Under the pieces are notes generated by a model that was not told the DNA's origin, did not search any database, and saw nothing but the letters and a program-made list of their open reading frames with translations. 46,975 nt of DNA from Candidatus Woesearchaeota archaeon CG_4_10_14_0_2_um_filter_33_13 (GTDB taxonomy: Archaea; Nanobdellota; Nanobdellia; Woesearchaeales; GW2011-AR9), in assembly GCA_002792115.1 (NCBI GenBank), contig PFNQ01000044.1, positions 1 through 46,975 on the forward strand. The letters run 5' to 3'. Positions 1-8,179 of the stretch are shown here, one piece after another. The position numbers and the translations under genes were made by a program. Within the stretch, counting starts at the first letter, position 1; every line of letters starts with the position of its first letter.

Positions 1-79
1 CAAATTTAGAAAGTCTTTCTTTTATCTTTGCTGTTTGTGCCTCAAGATATTTTCTTGTATCAAACCCTCTTTTTTTCAT
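1..79 (-). CDS. N-terminal fragment of a DUF1846-like protein (runs off the left edge)
   Basis: Only the first 26 codons are present and the rest lies beyond base 1. The minus frame reads MKKRGFDTRKYLEAQTAKIK and continues to the edge. From memory, this resembles the start of DUF1846 family proteins, which open with an M-K-K-x-F/G-F-D-x-x-K-Y-L-x-x-Q pattern followed by an I-x-E-R-I-x-x-F helix. I chose the ATG at 79 because a TATA-like stretch (ATATTTAA, about 102-109, minus strand) is centred 26 nt upstream, the spacing seen at most genes here. An in-frame ATG at 118 would add 13 residues and lies upstream of that box. The gene is divergent from hef. The family call rests on a very short match; that it is coding is more certain than what it is. 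Confidence 0.5.
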   Translation of the reverse strand, partial: MKKRGFDTRKYLEAQTAKIKERLSKF

Positions 80-179
80 AAGTAGTGCATTTTTTCTCAA
101 CTTAAATATCTTTCTCATATCCGCAAATAATATTTTATGTGCTAGCAAAAAATAGTTGATTATTTCATCTCAAACAGAA

Positions 180-271
180 TAGTTGTACCAACATAAACCT
201 TTTTTAGGTTATTCCCACAATTAATAATCCATAGTCGGGTTTGTGTTTTAGCACAACCCACTGGACAACTA
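180..271. other. Intergenic segment with nested hairpins between two divergent promoters
   Basis: This stretch holds three self-complementary pairs. An outer stem pairs TAGTTGTaCC (180-189) with GGACAACTA (263-271). Inside it are AACCT-ttttt-AGGTT (196-210) and GGGTT.GTG-ttttag-CAC.AACCC (237-259). It could be a small structured RNA, an attenuator-like leader, or regulatory DNA upstream of hef. I see no TATA box that clearly drives it and no known RNA family. The right part overlaps the 19-nt element described separately. Confidence 0.3.
249..267 (+). promoter_or_regulatory. Shared 19-nt upstream element, copy A (upstream of hef)
   Basis: TAGCACAACCCACTGGACA ends 43 nt before the hef start codon and 13 nt before its TATA box. 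A copy with one mismatch lies in the same orientation, 44 nt before the start codon of the LAGLIDADG endonuclease gene (42251-42269, minus). Matching sequence, orientation and spacing suggest a binding site for a common transcription factor. Confidence 0.5.
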
Positions 272-280
272 CACAAAACC

Positions 281-288
281 TATTTAAA
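281..288 (+). promoter_or_regulatory. TATA box of hef (leaderless)
   Basis: TATTTAAA is centred about 26 nt upstream of the GTG at 310, so transcription should begin at the start codon. This supports the GTG start; the ATG two bases upstream is followed at once by TGA. Confidence 0.65.
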
Positions 289-309
289 GTAACTATACTA
301 TAAAATTAT

Positions 310-2511
310 GTGATCAAAAACTTTCAGCCAAGGTTGTATCAGCAGACAATCCTAGGCACTATTGCAAACTTCAATTCTTTAGTAGTCTTACCAACTGGAT
401 TAGGAAAAACTGCTCTTGCTTTTTTATTGGCTGCACAAAGGCTTACTGTTTATCCAAACACTAAAATCTTAATGTTAGCTCCGACTAAACCTTTATGTGA
501 GCAGCACGTTAACACTTTCCAAAAACATTTGGAAGTCCCAACGGAGAAAGTAGTTTTATTTACGGGCTCTGTATCACCACAAAAACGTGCAGAGATGTGG
601 AAGGACGCACAAGTAATAGTATCTACACCACAAGGATTAGAAAATGACGTAATCAACAGAAGAGTTAAATTAGAAGAAGTTTCATTATTAATTTTTGATG
701 AAGCCCATCATGCTACCGGAGAGTACGCTTATGTTTGGCTAGCGCAACAGTATGAAAAATCTTCTTCTAAAGCAAGAATTTTGGCTTTAACTGCATCTCC
801 TGGTTCAGATTTAGAGAAGGTTAAAGAGATTTGCAACAACTTGAGAATTGAAAAGGTAGAAGTGCGGACAGAAAAAGATCCTGATGTAAAACCATATGTT
901 CAAGATGTTAAAGTTAATTGGATAGAGGTTCCATTCCCCATTCCTTTCCAAAATATCAAGAAAATTCTCCAAGAATGCAGAAAAAGTAAATTGTTAGAAG
1001 CACAACATTTTGGTTATTGTAAATCTGCGAACTTAACTAAAGGAGATTTGTTAGGTTTGCAAGGAGAATTACAACAGAAAGTTTCTTCCGGCGTAAGAGA
1101 TTTTGAAATATTGCGTTCAATTTCTTTAATTGCAGAGGCTCTTAAAGTAGAGCATGCCATAGAATTATTAGAATCGCAAGGAATCTCTCCATTAAAGGAA
1201 TACTTTTCTAAATTAAAAGGGGAATCAATCAGTTCTAAAGTTAAAGCGGTCAAAAATTTGATGTTGGACGAAAATTTCAAATCCGCCATTTATCTTACGG
1301 ATGAATTAAAAGATGGGGTTCATCCAAAATTAGGAAAGCTGCAAGAGTTAGTTTTAGATGTAATCAAAAGGGACAAAAGTTCAAAAATAATTATCTTCAC
1401 TCAATTTAGGGATTCGGCCCAATCGATTGTTGAAAAATTAAATGATCTAAGAATCAGTACACACATTTTTTTTGGACAAGCAAAAAAAAAGGGAGTGGGA
1501 TTTTCACAGAAACAACAAAAAGATATTCTGGACCAATTTAGAAACAACGAATTTAATGTTTTAGTTGCCACCTCTGTTGCAGAAGAAGGTTTAGATATTC
1601 CTAAAGTTGATAAAGTTATTTTTTATGAACCAATTCCTAGCGCGATCAGATCTATTCAAAGAAGAGGAAGAACCGGTCGATTAGAGCAAGGGGAAGTAAC
1701 TATCTTAGTGACTGCATCTACTCGGGATGAGATTTATCGTTGGGCTTCTTTTCATAAAGAAAAAAAAATGTATAAAAATCTGGATGCGATTAAGAAAAAT
1801 CTGTCTTTAGAATCTTTAGACTCAAAACCTGTTACTCTCAATAAATTTATTCCTGAGGATAAACCTGTAACTATTCTGGCAGACCACCGCGAAAAGAATA
1901 ATACAATTGTTAAAGAGTTGATAGACTTGGGAGTTTATGTTAAGACAGAACAATTAAACTCTGCAGATTATCTTGTTTCTGGAAAGGTTGGAGTTGAATT
2001 AAAGAAAGTTCCCGATTTTGTCGCTTCTATAATTGATGGAAGGTTACTTGATCAAGTTCGAGAACTGCATCAAAATTTTGAAAAAGCGATCTTAATTATT
2101 GAAGGGGAAGAAGACATTTATTCTATTAGAAAAGTACATGCCAATGCTATTAGGGGAATGCTTGCAGCTATTGTCTTAGATTTCAAGGTCCCTGTGCTTT
2201 ACACTAAAAATTCAAAAGATACAGCAGCTTTATTAGCCGTAATGGCTAAAAGGGAACAAGACCAAAACAGAGATTTCTCTTATCATGCAGCCAAACCAAG
2301 ATCAACTACAGAACAGCAAGAGTTTATTGTTTCTTCCTTACCAGGATTAGGGGCGCAGACAGCCAAGACATTACTTGAACATTTTAAGTCTATTAAAAAT
2401 TTAGTTAACTCTTCTGCAGAGGAATTAAAATCTATTAAGGGAATTGGCGATAAAACTTCACAAACACTTTTAGAAATATTTGAGAGAGAATACCAGAAAA
2501 AGAAAAATTAA
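310..2511 (+). CDS. hef: Hef-type helicase/XPF-family nuclease
   Basis: 733 residues. Archaeal Hef processes stalled forks: an SF2 helicase joined to an XPF/ERCC4 nuclease and a helix-hairpin-helix pair. The N-terminal half has Walker A LPTGLGKT (27-34) and DEAHH (130-134), followed by the C-terminal helicase lobe with an arginine-rich motif VI (QRRGRTGR). The nuclease domain begins near ILADHREKN and shows D553, E563, K565 and D569. The usual E-R-K-x3-D signature reads E-L-K-K-V-P-D, with leucine (L564) where the family has arginine. The C-terminus carries two helix-hairpin-helix motifs (LPGLG and IKGIGDKT). The start is GTG, supported by the TATA spacing. The stop is 4 nt from the stop of the convergent GTPase gene. 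Identification is secure; full nuclease activity is less certain because of L564. Confidence 0.95.
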   Translation: MIKNFQPRLYQQTILGTIANFNSLVVLPTGLGKTALAFLLAAQRLTVYPNTKILMLAPTKPLCEQHVNTFQKHLEVPTEKVVLFTGSVSPQKRAEMWKDAQVIVSTPQGLENDVINRRVKLEEVSLLIFDEAHHATGEYAYVWLAQQYEKSSSKARILALTASPGSDLEKVKEICNNLRIEKVEVRTEKDPDVKPYVQDVKVNWIEVPFPIPFQNIKKILQECRKSKLLEAQHFGYCKSANLTKGDLLGLQGELQQKVSSGVRDFEILRSISLIAEALKVEHAIELLESQGISPLKEYFSKLKGESISSKVKAVKNLMLDENFKSAIYLTDELKDGVHPKLGKLQELVLDVIKRDKSSKIIIFTQFRDSAQSIVEKLNDLRISTHIFFGQAKKKGVGFSQKQQKDILDQFRNNEFNVLVATSVAEEGLDIPKVDKVIFYEPIPSAIRSIQRRGRTGRLEQGEVTILVTASTRDEIYRWASFHKEKKMYKNLDAIKKNLSLESLDSKPVTLNKFIPEDKPVTILADHREKNNTIVKELIDLGVYVKTEQLNSADYLVSGKVGVELKKVPDFVASIIDGRLLDQVRELHQNFEKAILIIEGEEDIYSIRKVHANAIRGMLAAIVLDFKVPVLYTKNSKDTAALLAVMAKREQDQNRDFSYHAAKPRSTTEQQEFIVSSLPGLGAQTAKTLLEHFKSIKNLVNSSAEELKSIKGIGDKTSQTLLEIFEREYQKKKN

Positions 2512-2515
2512 AGAC

Positions 2516-3244
2516 TTATTTAATCTTGCCAGTTTGCCAATCTTTTAAGACCATTACGCTAACTGCATTTAAATTTGCTTCCCCTCCCTTGGTTAACTTT
2601 TGTGTTTTGTAAGCAATTGCTTCTAAAACCTCGTCTTCATCTTTGCCTTTAACGTCATAATGTTTCTTAATGGTCTCTATTTTGTCTCTTATTAGATTTA
2701 AGGCCACAGTTTCAGGATCTTTTATCTTTTCATAACTTAAGGCCCCTGTTTTGCCGTGCTTTAAATCGTCTTTTTCTTTTTTAGGCAACACTCCTGGAGT
2801 ATCTAGAACCATAATCTTATTATCCACTTTTATTTTCTGCATACCTTGCGTGTATCCACTAACAGAAGAGGTTTTAGCTGCTCCTTTGCCAGAAAGAGCA
2901 TTAATTAAAGAAGATTTACCAACATTTGGATAGCCCACAATTCCAACAACTACACTTCTACCTTTTGACAATTCCAATATTTTCTTCTTCAAAATAGTGG
3001 TTCCTAATCGATCTTTGCTAGAAATGAAAACACAAGGATGTAAAGTTTTCTTAGTTTTTTCTAACTCACTTTTATTGGCCAAATCAGATTTATTAATCAC
3101 AAATAATAGTTTCTTACCTAATTTTTGTGTTTTTTCTTCTAATTCAATGTTTCTGGTCTCTTCAATCATCCTAGCATCGAGTACTTCAATGATTAATTCT
3201 GCTGATTGTAGTACATTGTTAACGTGTTTCCAATATGACGGCAT
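2516..3244 (-). CDS. Circularly permuted GTPase (YlqF/MJ1464-like, ribosome-assembly type)
   Basis: About 242 residues. The GTPase motifs occur in permuted order: G4 NKSD (51-54), G5 SSK (75-77), then G1 GYPNVGKS (104-111), a Thr/Ser-rich G2 region (around 125-133), and G3 DTPG (148-151). This order defines the YlqF/YawG/MJ1464 group, whose studied members act in large-subunit assembly. The C-terminus has a helical tail typical of YlqF relatives. An ATG two codons upstream (3250) is also in frame. I prefer the ATG at 3244 because the TATA box TTTATATA (3266-3273, minus) is then centred 26 nt upstream. The gene is convergent with hef and divergent from the hydrolase gene. Confidence 0.9.
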   Translation of the reverse strand: MPSYWKHVNNVLQSAELIIEVLDARMIEETRNIELEEKTQKLGKKLLFVINKSDLANKSELEKTKKTLHPCVFISSKDRLGTTILKKKILELSKGRSVVVGIVGYPNVGKSSLINALSGKGAAKTSSVSGYTQGMQKIKVDNKIMVLDTPGVLPKKEKDDLKHGKTGALSYEKIKDPETVALNLIRDKIETIKKHYDVKGKDEDEVLEAIAYKTQKLTKGGEANLNAVSVMVLKDWQTGKIK

Positions 3245-3332
3245 ACTCATTTAATATCTTTGGACTATATAAATCTAATTTAGAAATTTTATTTTTGTAC
3301 TCACTTGTTCGGAGTATTATCTCACAAAATCC

Positions 3333-3340
3333 TTATAAAT
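3333..3340 (+). promoter_or_regulatory. TATA box of the alpha/beta hydrolase gene (leaderless)
   Basis: TTATAAAT is centred about 26 nt upstream of the ATG at 3362, so the mRNA probably starts at the start codon. No Shine-Dalgarno sequence is present. Confidence 0.65.
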
Positions 3341-3361
3341 ATCACTCTTTTTTAGTATAAA

Positions 3362-4318
3362 ATGTTTGAAACTAATCCAAATTTAAGTATCAGAAGATAT
3401 GGCCAAGGCATTTTAGACCTTCTTGATTATGATGACGGAATTAGAGTTATAAAAGTCGGAGCTACTAGTCAACCTCTTCCTTTTGATGGCAAGGTAAAAG
3501 CTATTGAAGATTTTTTAAAAGCTGCAGAACTATCGCCAGACTACAAATTAACTTTAAAAGAAGTTGCTAAAACTGCTGGAGACATATGGGGGAATTTTTT
3601 AGGAGTAGGATTTTCTAATGGTAAAGTAAGCAGATACAATGAATGTAATTTTGATTTAGTTAGAGAAAGAGCGCAACAAACTGGAGAATCTCAACCAGTA
3701 GTGCTTTTCTTCCACGGATATTATCAATCTAGGGGTGCTGCATGGCAATTTGTTAAGGATGCAGAGAAAAGAGGCCTATCCGCTATATCTATTGGTTATA
3801 ATTTTTGGACTCCTGCCACAGTATTTACTGAAGATATTCTCTTACCAACTTTGGAAGAGGTTACGGCTTATGGGGGAGAGATTAAAGGAATAGTTGGGCA
3901 TAGTACTGGAGCAAATAATTGTCGTTTAGGTATTTTAGAGAGTGAAGAGGTAAGACAATATTTAATCACAGACAGAACTAAAGTAATCTTATCCGCACCA
4001 ACAACTTCTGGAACTATTGTTCCAACACTAATGCAAAGATTGGCTTTACCTTTTTTCCCAAAAGTTGATGATGTTAGAACTGAAGAAGGCCAGGACATTT
4101 TTATTCGAATGAATAGACCAATTCCAGAAGGCATAGAAGCCTATACTTTTCTTTGCGAGGGAGATATGTTAGTTACGCCGAGAACCGGAATTGATACTAA
4201 CAACAGAGCAGTTAACGTTATAGTTCCAAATGGTGGCCATTTTGCAGGTAGTGGGGTATCAAAAATAATCAATGGTTTTTATCTTGATTTGATTGCTAAT
4301 GGTGTTCCTAGAACCTAA
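3362..4318 (+). CDS. Alpha/beta hydrolase-fold protein
   Basis: 318 residues. The C-terminal two thirds look like an alpha/beta hydrolase: an oxyanion-type motif LFFHGYY, the nucleophile elbow G-H-S-T-G with S181, an acid D268 in CEGDM, and H293 in NGGHF. The spacing and order Ser-Asp-His fit a complete catalytic triad. The first 110 residues match no domain I recognise. There is no signal peptide or membrane span, so the enzyme should be cytoplasmic. The substrate cannot be told; esterase, lipase-like or peptidase activity are all possible. It has its own leaderless promoter and is followed by a separately promoted small gene. Confidence 0.75.
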   Translation: MFETNPNLSIRRYGQGILDLLDYDDGIRVIKVGATSQPLPFDGKVKAIEDFLKAAELSPDYKLTLKEVAKTAGDIWGNFLGVGFSNGKVSRYNECNFDLVRERAQQTGESQPVVLFFHGYYQSRGAAWQFVKDAEKRGLSAISIGYNFWTPATVFTEDILLPTLEEVTAYGGEIKGIVGHSTGANNCRLGILESEEVRQYLITDRTKVILSAPTTSGTIVPTLMQRLALPFFPKVDDVRTEEGQDIFIRMNRPIPEGIEAYTFLCEGDMLVTPRTGIDTNNRAVNVIVPNGGHFAGSGVSKIINGFYLDLIANGVPRT

Positions 4319-4354
4319 AACCATTTAAATTATTGTTTCTTTTAATTGAATAAC

Positions 4355-4654
4355 ATGGCCTTTAGCAAAACATTTCCAAAAACAATACCTGGTACAAATT
4401 ATCCCATTTGGGAAGAAGTGTACCTTACAGAAGAAGAAGAAAAAGAAGTAGAAGAACAATGCAAGAAAGAAAATTTTTTGCTGATGGATGAGTCAATTGT
4501 AGAAGCTCGGCAAATAGCTATTAAAAGAGGGATGAATGAAGAAGACATTGTTTCTCGCTTAGCGGTATCTCTTTTTGAAAAGAAAGCTTCGCACGTAGTT
4601 TTCTGGAAAGAAAGTAAGGCAAAAGATAAGTTTGACCAGAAGAATAAACAATAA
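4355..4654 (+). CDS. Small acidic protein of unknown function
   Basis: 99 residues starting MAFSKTFPKT. A TTG three codons upstream (4346) is in frame, but the ATG at 4355 is better placed: a TATA-like TTTAAAT (4324-4330) is centred about 27 nt upstream. The protein is charged, with a glutamate-rich stretch (EEEEKEVEEQ), a helical middle and a lysine-rich tail. It has no cysteine cluster or membrane span and resembles no family I know. It lies in the same direction as the hydrolase gene but appears to be transcribed from its own promoter. Confidence 0.6.
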   Translation: MAFSKTFPKTIPGTNYPIWEEVYLTEEEEKEVEEQCKKENFLLMDESIVEARQIAIKRGMNEEDIVSRLAVSLFEKKASHVVFWKESKAKDKFDQKNKQ

Positions 4655-4681
4655 AGAGAAATAAAATAAAACTTTAAAAGA

Positions 4682-5146
4682 TCACTTCTTTTTCTTTCTT
4701 GGCAAGGTCAAATGTTTCTTTAAGAAAGATTCAAACTTTTTAACTTCATCTTTTGTGTTGAAGAATAACAAATGTTTCTTTCCGCCATGAGTTAACAAGT
4801 AACCGCCTAAAAAAGTGTGATCCAATTTATGATGTTTTATATCTTTAAGAGCAACCTTAGCACTTTTTGTTTTATTCCTACTTTTACGCGTTACTTGTAA
4901 GTGTGTTGGACTTAATTGATAATGTTCCTGATCTTTTCTATATTTTTGTATAGCAAAGGAAATGCCCATGTATAATGCTACAAACAGTATAGTTAATAAA
5001 ATTGCACTAACCCATCCTCTCTCCGCTTGCAGTATTACCAGTAAAAAAATCAATACTGTTAGGATAGCTAATGTTAATAGTTCTATTCTTAACATAAAGA
5101 ATTGTTTTGATGGAAATATCCAAGATAATTTTTTTGTCTCAACCAT
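4682..5146 (-). CDS. Membrane protein with a C-terminal bacterial-PH-like domain
   Basis: 154 residues. Two adjacent hydrophobic spans (about 19-40 and 46-66) are followed by a soluble part with alternating strands (YQLSPTHLQVTRK, KVALKDIKHHKL, LLFFNTKDEVKKFESFLKK). That is the layout of membrane-anchored PH-like (DUF304/bPH_2) proteins: a short strand-rich domain ending in a helix. The tail is lysine-rich. The start lies 3 nt after the stop of the upstream small membrane protein, so the two genes form an operon. The domain call comes from the overall pattern, not from a diagnostic residue. Confidence 0.6.
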   Translation of the reverse strand: MVETKKLSWIFPSKQFFMLRIELLTLAILTVLIFLLVILQAERGWVSAILLTILFVALYMGISFAIQKYRKDQEHYQLSPTHLQVTRKSRNKTKSAKVALKDIKHHKLDHTFLGGYLLTHGGKKHLLFFNTKDEVKKFESFLKKHLTLPRKKKK

Positions 5147-5149
5147 TTT

Positions 5150-5422
5150 TTAAAACCTCTCGCTTACTACCGGCGCTTTTGTAAGACTGATAAATGAAGC
5201 GATAAACATCAATGCAAATATAATCATAAACGTAATTCCGTAATTCAAGCTTTGTGGATAAACCCAATAAGCAGAGATTAAAAATCCAAGAATTGCGGTT
5301 ACCATAAAACTACCTTTAAGTGGAACGGCATGCCATTTATTCGGTACTTTAGCAGTTGAAATAGGTCTTTTTGTAGACTTAGGAGTAGAACGTCTTAGTT
5401 TGTTAGCTCTTTTTTTAGCCAT
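5150..5422 (-). CDS. Small two-span membrane protein
   Basis: 90 residues. A basic N-terminus of about 37 residues (MAKKRANKLRRSTPKSTKRP) is followed by two hydrophobic segments (about 40-55 and 62-82), so it is probably a small inner-membrane protein with the basic end inside. A GTG four codons upstream (5434) is in frame, but it lies inside the ribosome binding site GAGGTGAT. The ATG at 5422, 7 nt after that site, is therefore the start. A TATA-like TTTATATA (about 5464-5471) would give a leader of about 20 nt containing the site. First gene of a two-gene operon with the PH-like membrane protein. I do not recognise the family. Confidence 0.65.
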   Translation of the reverse strand: MAKKRANKLRRSTPKSTKRPISTAKVPNKWHAVPLKGSFMVTAILGFLISAYWVYPQSLNYGITFMIIFALMFIASFISLTKAPVVSERF

Positions 5423-5429
5423 AAATACT

Positions 5430-5437
5430 ATCACCTC
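5430..5437 (-). promoter_or_regulatory. Shine-Dalgarno site that fixes the start at 5422
   Basis: GAGGTGAT on the minus strand closely matches the anti-SD complement and sits 7 nt before the ATG at 5422. It rules out the longer GTG start, which lies inside it. Confidence 0.7.
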
Positions 5438-5494
5438 TTACTTATAAAGAAAGATTCTTTTGTATATAAAGGTTATTATAATCTCGTTAAAAAA

Positions 5495-6607
5495 TCACAA
5501 TTTTAAGATAAATTTATCAATATTTTTCTTTGCCAATTCTCTTCTTTTCTGATGTTCCGTTAAGAACTTAGTAACTTTTTCAATTAAAATTGCTTTCAAC
5601 TCCCCACTCAGTAATTTTCCAGACTTATAATCTTTGTAAATTTGCTCTAACTTCTGGTCATCTTCTTCAAAGTATCTTAACCATTGATAAGAAACGTCAA
5701 TATCGGGATTACCCCCTTTTTTGCGATGTTCTTCTACTGTTGGCTGTCCACCAGAGAAAGCGTGTTTGTTAATTTTACTTTTTATTGTCTTTGTATCATC
5801 CGTGGTTAATATGGCCGTATCTGGATTAGAACTACTCATCTTTCCTTCTGGGCCGGTCATCGGCGGCATAAATTTGGCATGAATTATTGCCGGTTTTTTG
5901 TGCCCTAACTTTTCAACTACATCCCTAGATACTCTAAAGTGTGGATCTTGATCAACTCCTAAAGGGATTAAACAAGGTTTGTTCTCTTTGTGTAAAACAT
6001 TATGTAAAAATACCGGTACCGTTTGCATTGCGGTATAAAAAATACTTCCAATATTATTTGAGTCCTTAAAACCAAACGCAGCTTTAATTGTTGAAAATGT
6101 TATTTTTTTAGCTACTTTAATTGCTTCAGGATAAAGAATTCCTGCATGTTTTGTGTCAATAATGAAATGTGTTTTCTTTGGATCAAAACCAATTGCAGCT
6201 ACGTCTAACATATTTTCTCTTGTCCACTCTTGAATCTCTTCATAACTTTTATCTTTGTACAAGAACTTCTCATCATCAGTAAATTGAAAATATAATTCTG
6301 CTCCAAACTTATCCTGTAACCATTTTGTGAATATCCAGGTTGTAAGGTGACCTAAGTGAATTGGTCCAGATGGTCCGCAACCAGTATAAATAAAGAACTG
6401 GTTCCCCTTTTCGTATTCATCTAAACACCACTTTAGATCGCGATGTGCAAAGAAAATACCTCTTCTTAAAAAATGATGCGTTTCTCCTGCTAATTTCTCA
6501 ATTCTTTTAAGATCAGCATCCGTAATCTTTTTAATTCCAAAATCAGTGATTAATCTATCATAATCAATCTTACCTTCAACTTCGTAGGGATTAACTTTCA
6601 TGACCAT
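5495..6607 (-). CDS. trpS: Tryptophanyl-tRNA synthetase (archaeal/eukaryal type)
   Basis: 370 residues, a usual length for archaeal TrpRS. It charges tRNA-Trp in the cytoplasm. The class I signatures are clear: the HIGH-type motif HLGH (84-87) inside GPSGPIHLGH, and the KMSKS-type motif KMSSS (256-260) after a GPEG turn. The N-terminal VNPYEVEGKIDYDRLI segment is typical of archaeal and eukaryal TrpRS and not of the bacterial form. The TATA box TATTTAAA (6630-6637, minus) is centred 26 nt upstream of the ATG at 6607, which supports the first of two nearby ATGs. Single-gene unit downstream of the envelope operon. Confidence 0.95.
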   Translation of the reverse strand: MVMKVNPYEVEGKIDYDRLITDFGIKKITDADLKRIEKLAGETHHFLRRGIFFAHRDLKWCLDEYEKGNQFFIYTGCGPSGPIHLGHLTTWIFTKWLQDKFGAELYFQFTDDEKFLYKDKSYEEIQEWTRENMLDVAAIGFDPKKTHFIIDTKHAGILYPEAIKVAKKITFSTIKAAFGFKDSNNIGSIFYTAMQTVPVFLHNVLHKENKPCLIPLGVDQDPHFRVSRDVVEKLGHKKPAIIHAKFMPPMTGPEGKMSSSNPDTAILTTDDTKTIKSKINKHAFSGGQPTVEEHRKKGGNPDIDVSYQWLRYFEEDDQKLEQIYKDYKSGKLLSGELKAILIEKVTKFLTEHQKRRELAKKNIDKFILKL

Positions 6608-6659
6608 CTTGTTTAAGTTATTTAGTTGCTTTAAATAGATTTTGTTCTTTAACTGTTTC

Positions 6660-7280
6660 TTATTGGTTTAGTACTCCAAAATACGATCGTAACTTAATAA
6701 TTTTTTTATTTGTCTTTATTTTTGCCCAAACTAACAAGAATGATAAGGTACAAACACAGGATACGATTCCGGCAAATATTACTAAATCCACCAATTCTGT
6801 AGGAAAAGTTAAAACTAACTTCCATGATATCATTAGTGCTGAAATAAACGGAATTAAAGTAATCGTTAGTATCGGTGCTAAAATTGAGAAAATAAACTCC
6901 CTTCTTTTAAAAATAATTTGAACACACTCATATAAAATTCCACTTATCAAAAAAACAACAATCTTATCCCACCCAGCAATTCCAATTTCTGGCAGATTAA
7001 ATGTAAGGAAAGAATAAAATATAAAAAAAACTCCTCCTGTTCCAATAGTTTTAGTTAAACTATTCTGTAAACTTATCCCTAGCGAAAGTAAACCCATTGA
7101 AAGAGCAAATATAAACGAAGAATTTAATATATAAAATCCTCCAATTAAGATTAGAGTAATAAACAGATTTAAACAAACTGGTATCGCTAAAGAACGCCAA
7201 TTAAAGTTAACTAGCTTATCTTTGCTTCTTTTAATGTTATCTATTTGTTTACCCCCTTTTATCTTTTTAAGAACTTTCAT
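6660..7280 (-). CDS. Polytopic membrane protein of the giant-protein operon
   Basis: 206 residues. A basic cytoplasmic N-terminus (about 25 residues) is followed by five or six hydrophobic segments and a short basic tail. There are no conserved catalytic residues that I can recognise. Its ATG overlaps the stop of the 300-residue protein by 4 nt, so translation is probably coupled to it and, through it, to the giant surface protein. That position suggests a membrane partner in anchoring, export or assembly. This role is inferred from position only. Confidence 0.7.
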   Translation of the reverse strand: MKVLKKIKGGKQIDNIKRSKDKLVNFNWRSLAIPVCLNLFITLILIGGFYILNSSFIFALSMGLLSLGISLQNSLTKTIGTGGVFFIFYSFLTFNLPEIGIAGWDKIVVFLISGILYECVQIIFKRREFIFSILAPILTITLIPFISALMISWKLVLTFPTELVDLVIFAGIVSCVCTLSFLLVWAKIKTNKKIIKLRSYFGVLNQ

Positions 7281-8179
7281 TTTTTCTTGGTTTTTACCTT
7301 CTTAACCTTCTCGATCATTTTCATCTTTTTTACTAATTTAGGTTTATCCCTTTTAACTTCAGCTTCTAATACTGGAATGGTCCTTTTGATCTCATTGATT
7401 CTTTCTTCATATTTAGCAGAACTTTCTTTGTATTGTGTTGTACTCATTTTTTTATCTATAAAACATTCTTTTTGTAACTGTTTGATCAAATCCTTTATTT
7501 TTTCCATCTCTAATTTAAGATGATTTGTTTTTCTTTTGAGATACACCCTTCTTAACAATTTTCCAGAATAATAAGCCCCAAAACTTAGTAAGATTAATGC
7601 CAGAATTGTTTGCCACCAGTATCGCACTACAAAATTTTTACTAAGTAAAGCAATCGTTGATACCCTTAAATGTTCTTTATTAAGTTCATTTGCCTTAGTG
7701 TCCGCTGCATTTAGTAATGCTTCTGCCTCGTCTAACTGTTCTAAATTAAATGCGTTCATTGCTTGTTGCATTAAGATATTAACCTGAGTTACATCCTCTA
7801 CGCCTTTCTCTGTAAGTGCTTGTTTCTTTACTTCTAATAATTTTACGCGGTCAAAGAAATCAACTTTCTCTTTTTTGATGTAATTAATAAGTTGGCATAA
7901 TTTAATGGCTTGTTCATAATCTTTGTCAGAGTATGCTTGTTTGGCTTCTGTTAAGGCATCACTAGGTAAAACCGTAATGAAGTTAAACTTCTGCATTTCT
8001 GCAATGTCTAACTCTGCTTGTTGAATTGCTGCCTTTGCAACTTCCGAATTGATTGTTTTTGGTTGTTCGTAAACAAACCCCTTTGGAGCTATATCCAAAA
8101 CCGAAAATGCTGTTACTAAAAAAGACCAGCAAAGTGCAAAAATTAATGTTAGAACAATTATGTTAGTTAATCTTTTCAT
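7277..8179 (-). CDS. Membrane-anchored coiled-coil protein sharing the giant protein's C-terminal module
   Basis: 300 residues. An N-terminal signal/anchor (about 5-27) is followed by an external helical region (about 45-180, alternating acidic and hydrophobic, TPR-like), a membrane span (about 190-210, YWWQTILALILLSFGAYYSG) and a basic cytoplasmic coiled coil ending in poly-lysine. The cytoplasmic part contains LQKECFIDKKMSTTQYKESS followed by YEERINEIK. The giant protein just upstream has LQKSYLKDKTISDSQYKRQL followed by YETRISKIK at the same place after its membrane span. The two proteins are thus paralogous over this module. The start overlaps the giant's stop by 4 nt (ATGA), and the next gene overlaps in the same way. 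Probably a partner subunit of the giant protein; the function is unknown. Confidence 0.75.
   Translation of the reverse strand: MKRLTNIIVLTLIFALCWSFLVTAFSVLDIAPKGFVYEQPKTINSEVAKAAIQQAELDIAEMQKFNFITVLPSDALTEAKQAYSDKDYEQAIKLCQLINYIKKEKVDFFDRVKLLEVKKQALTEKGVEDVTQVNILMQQAMNAFNLEQLDEAEALLNAADTKANELNKEHLRVSTIALLSKNFVVRYWWQTILALILLSFGAYYSGKLLRRVYLKRKTNHLKLEMEKIKDLIKQLQKECFIDKKMSTTQYKESSAKYEERINEIKRTIPVLEAEVKRDKPKLVKKMKMIEKVKKVKTKKK

Noticed and set aside
2751-3254. Plus-strand ORFs opposite the GTPase gene
   Set aside because: They are antisense to a gene with all five G motifs in the expected permuted order, and have no features of their own.
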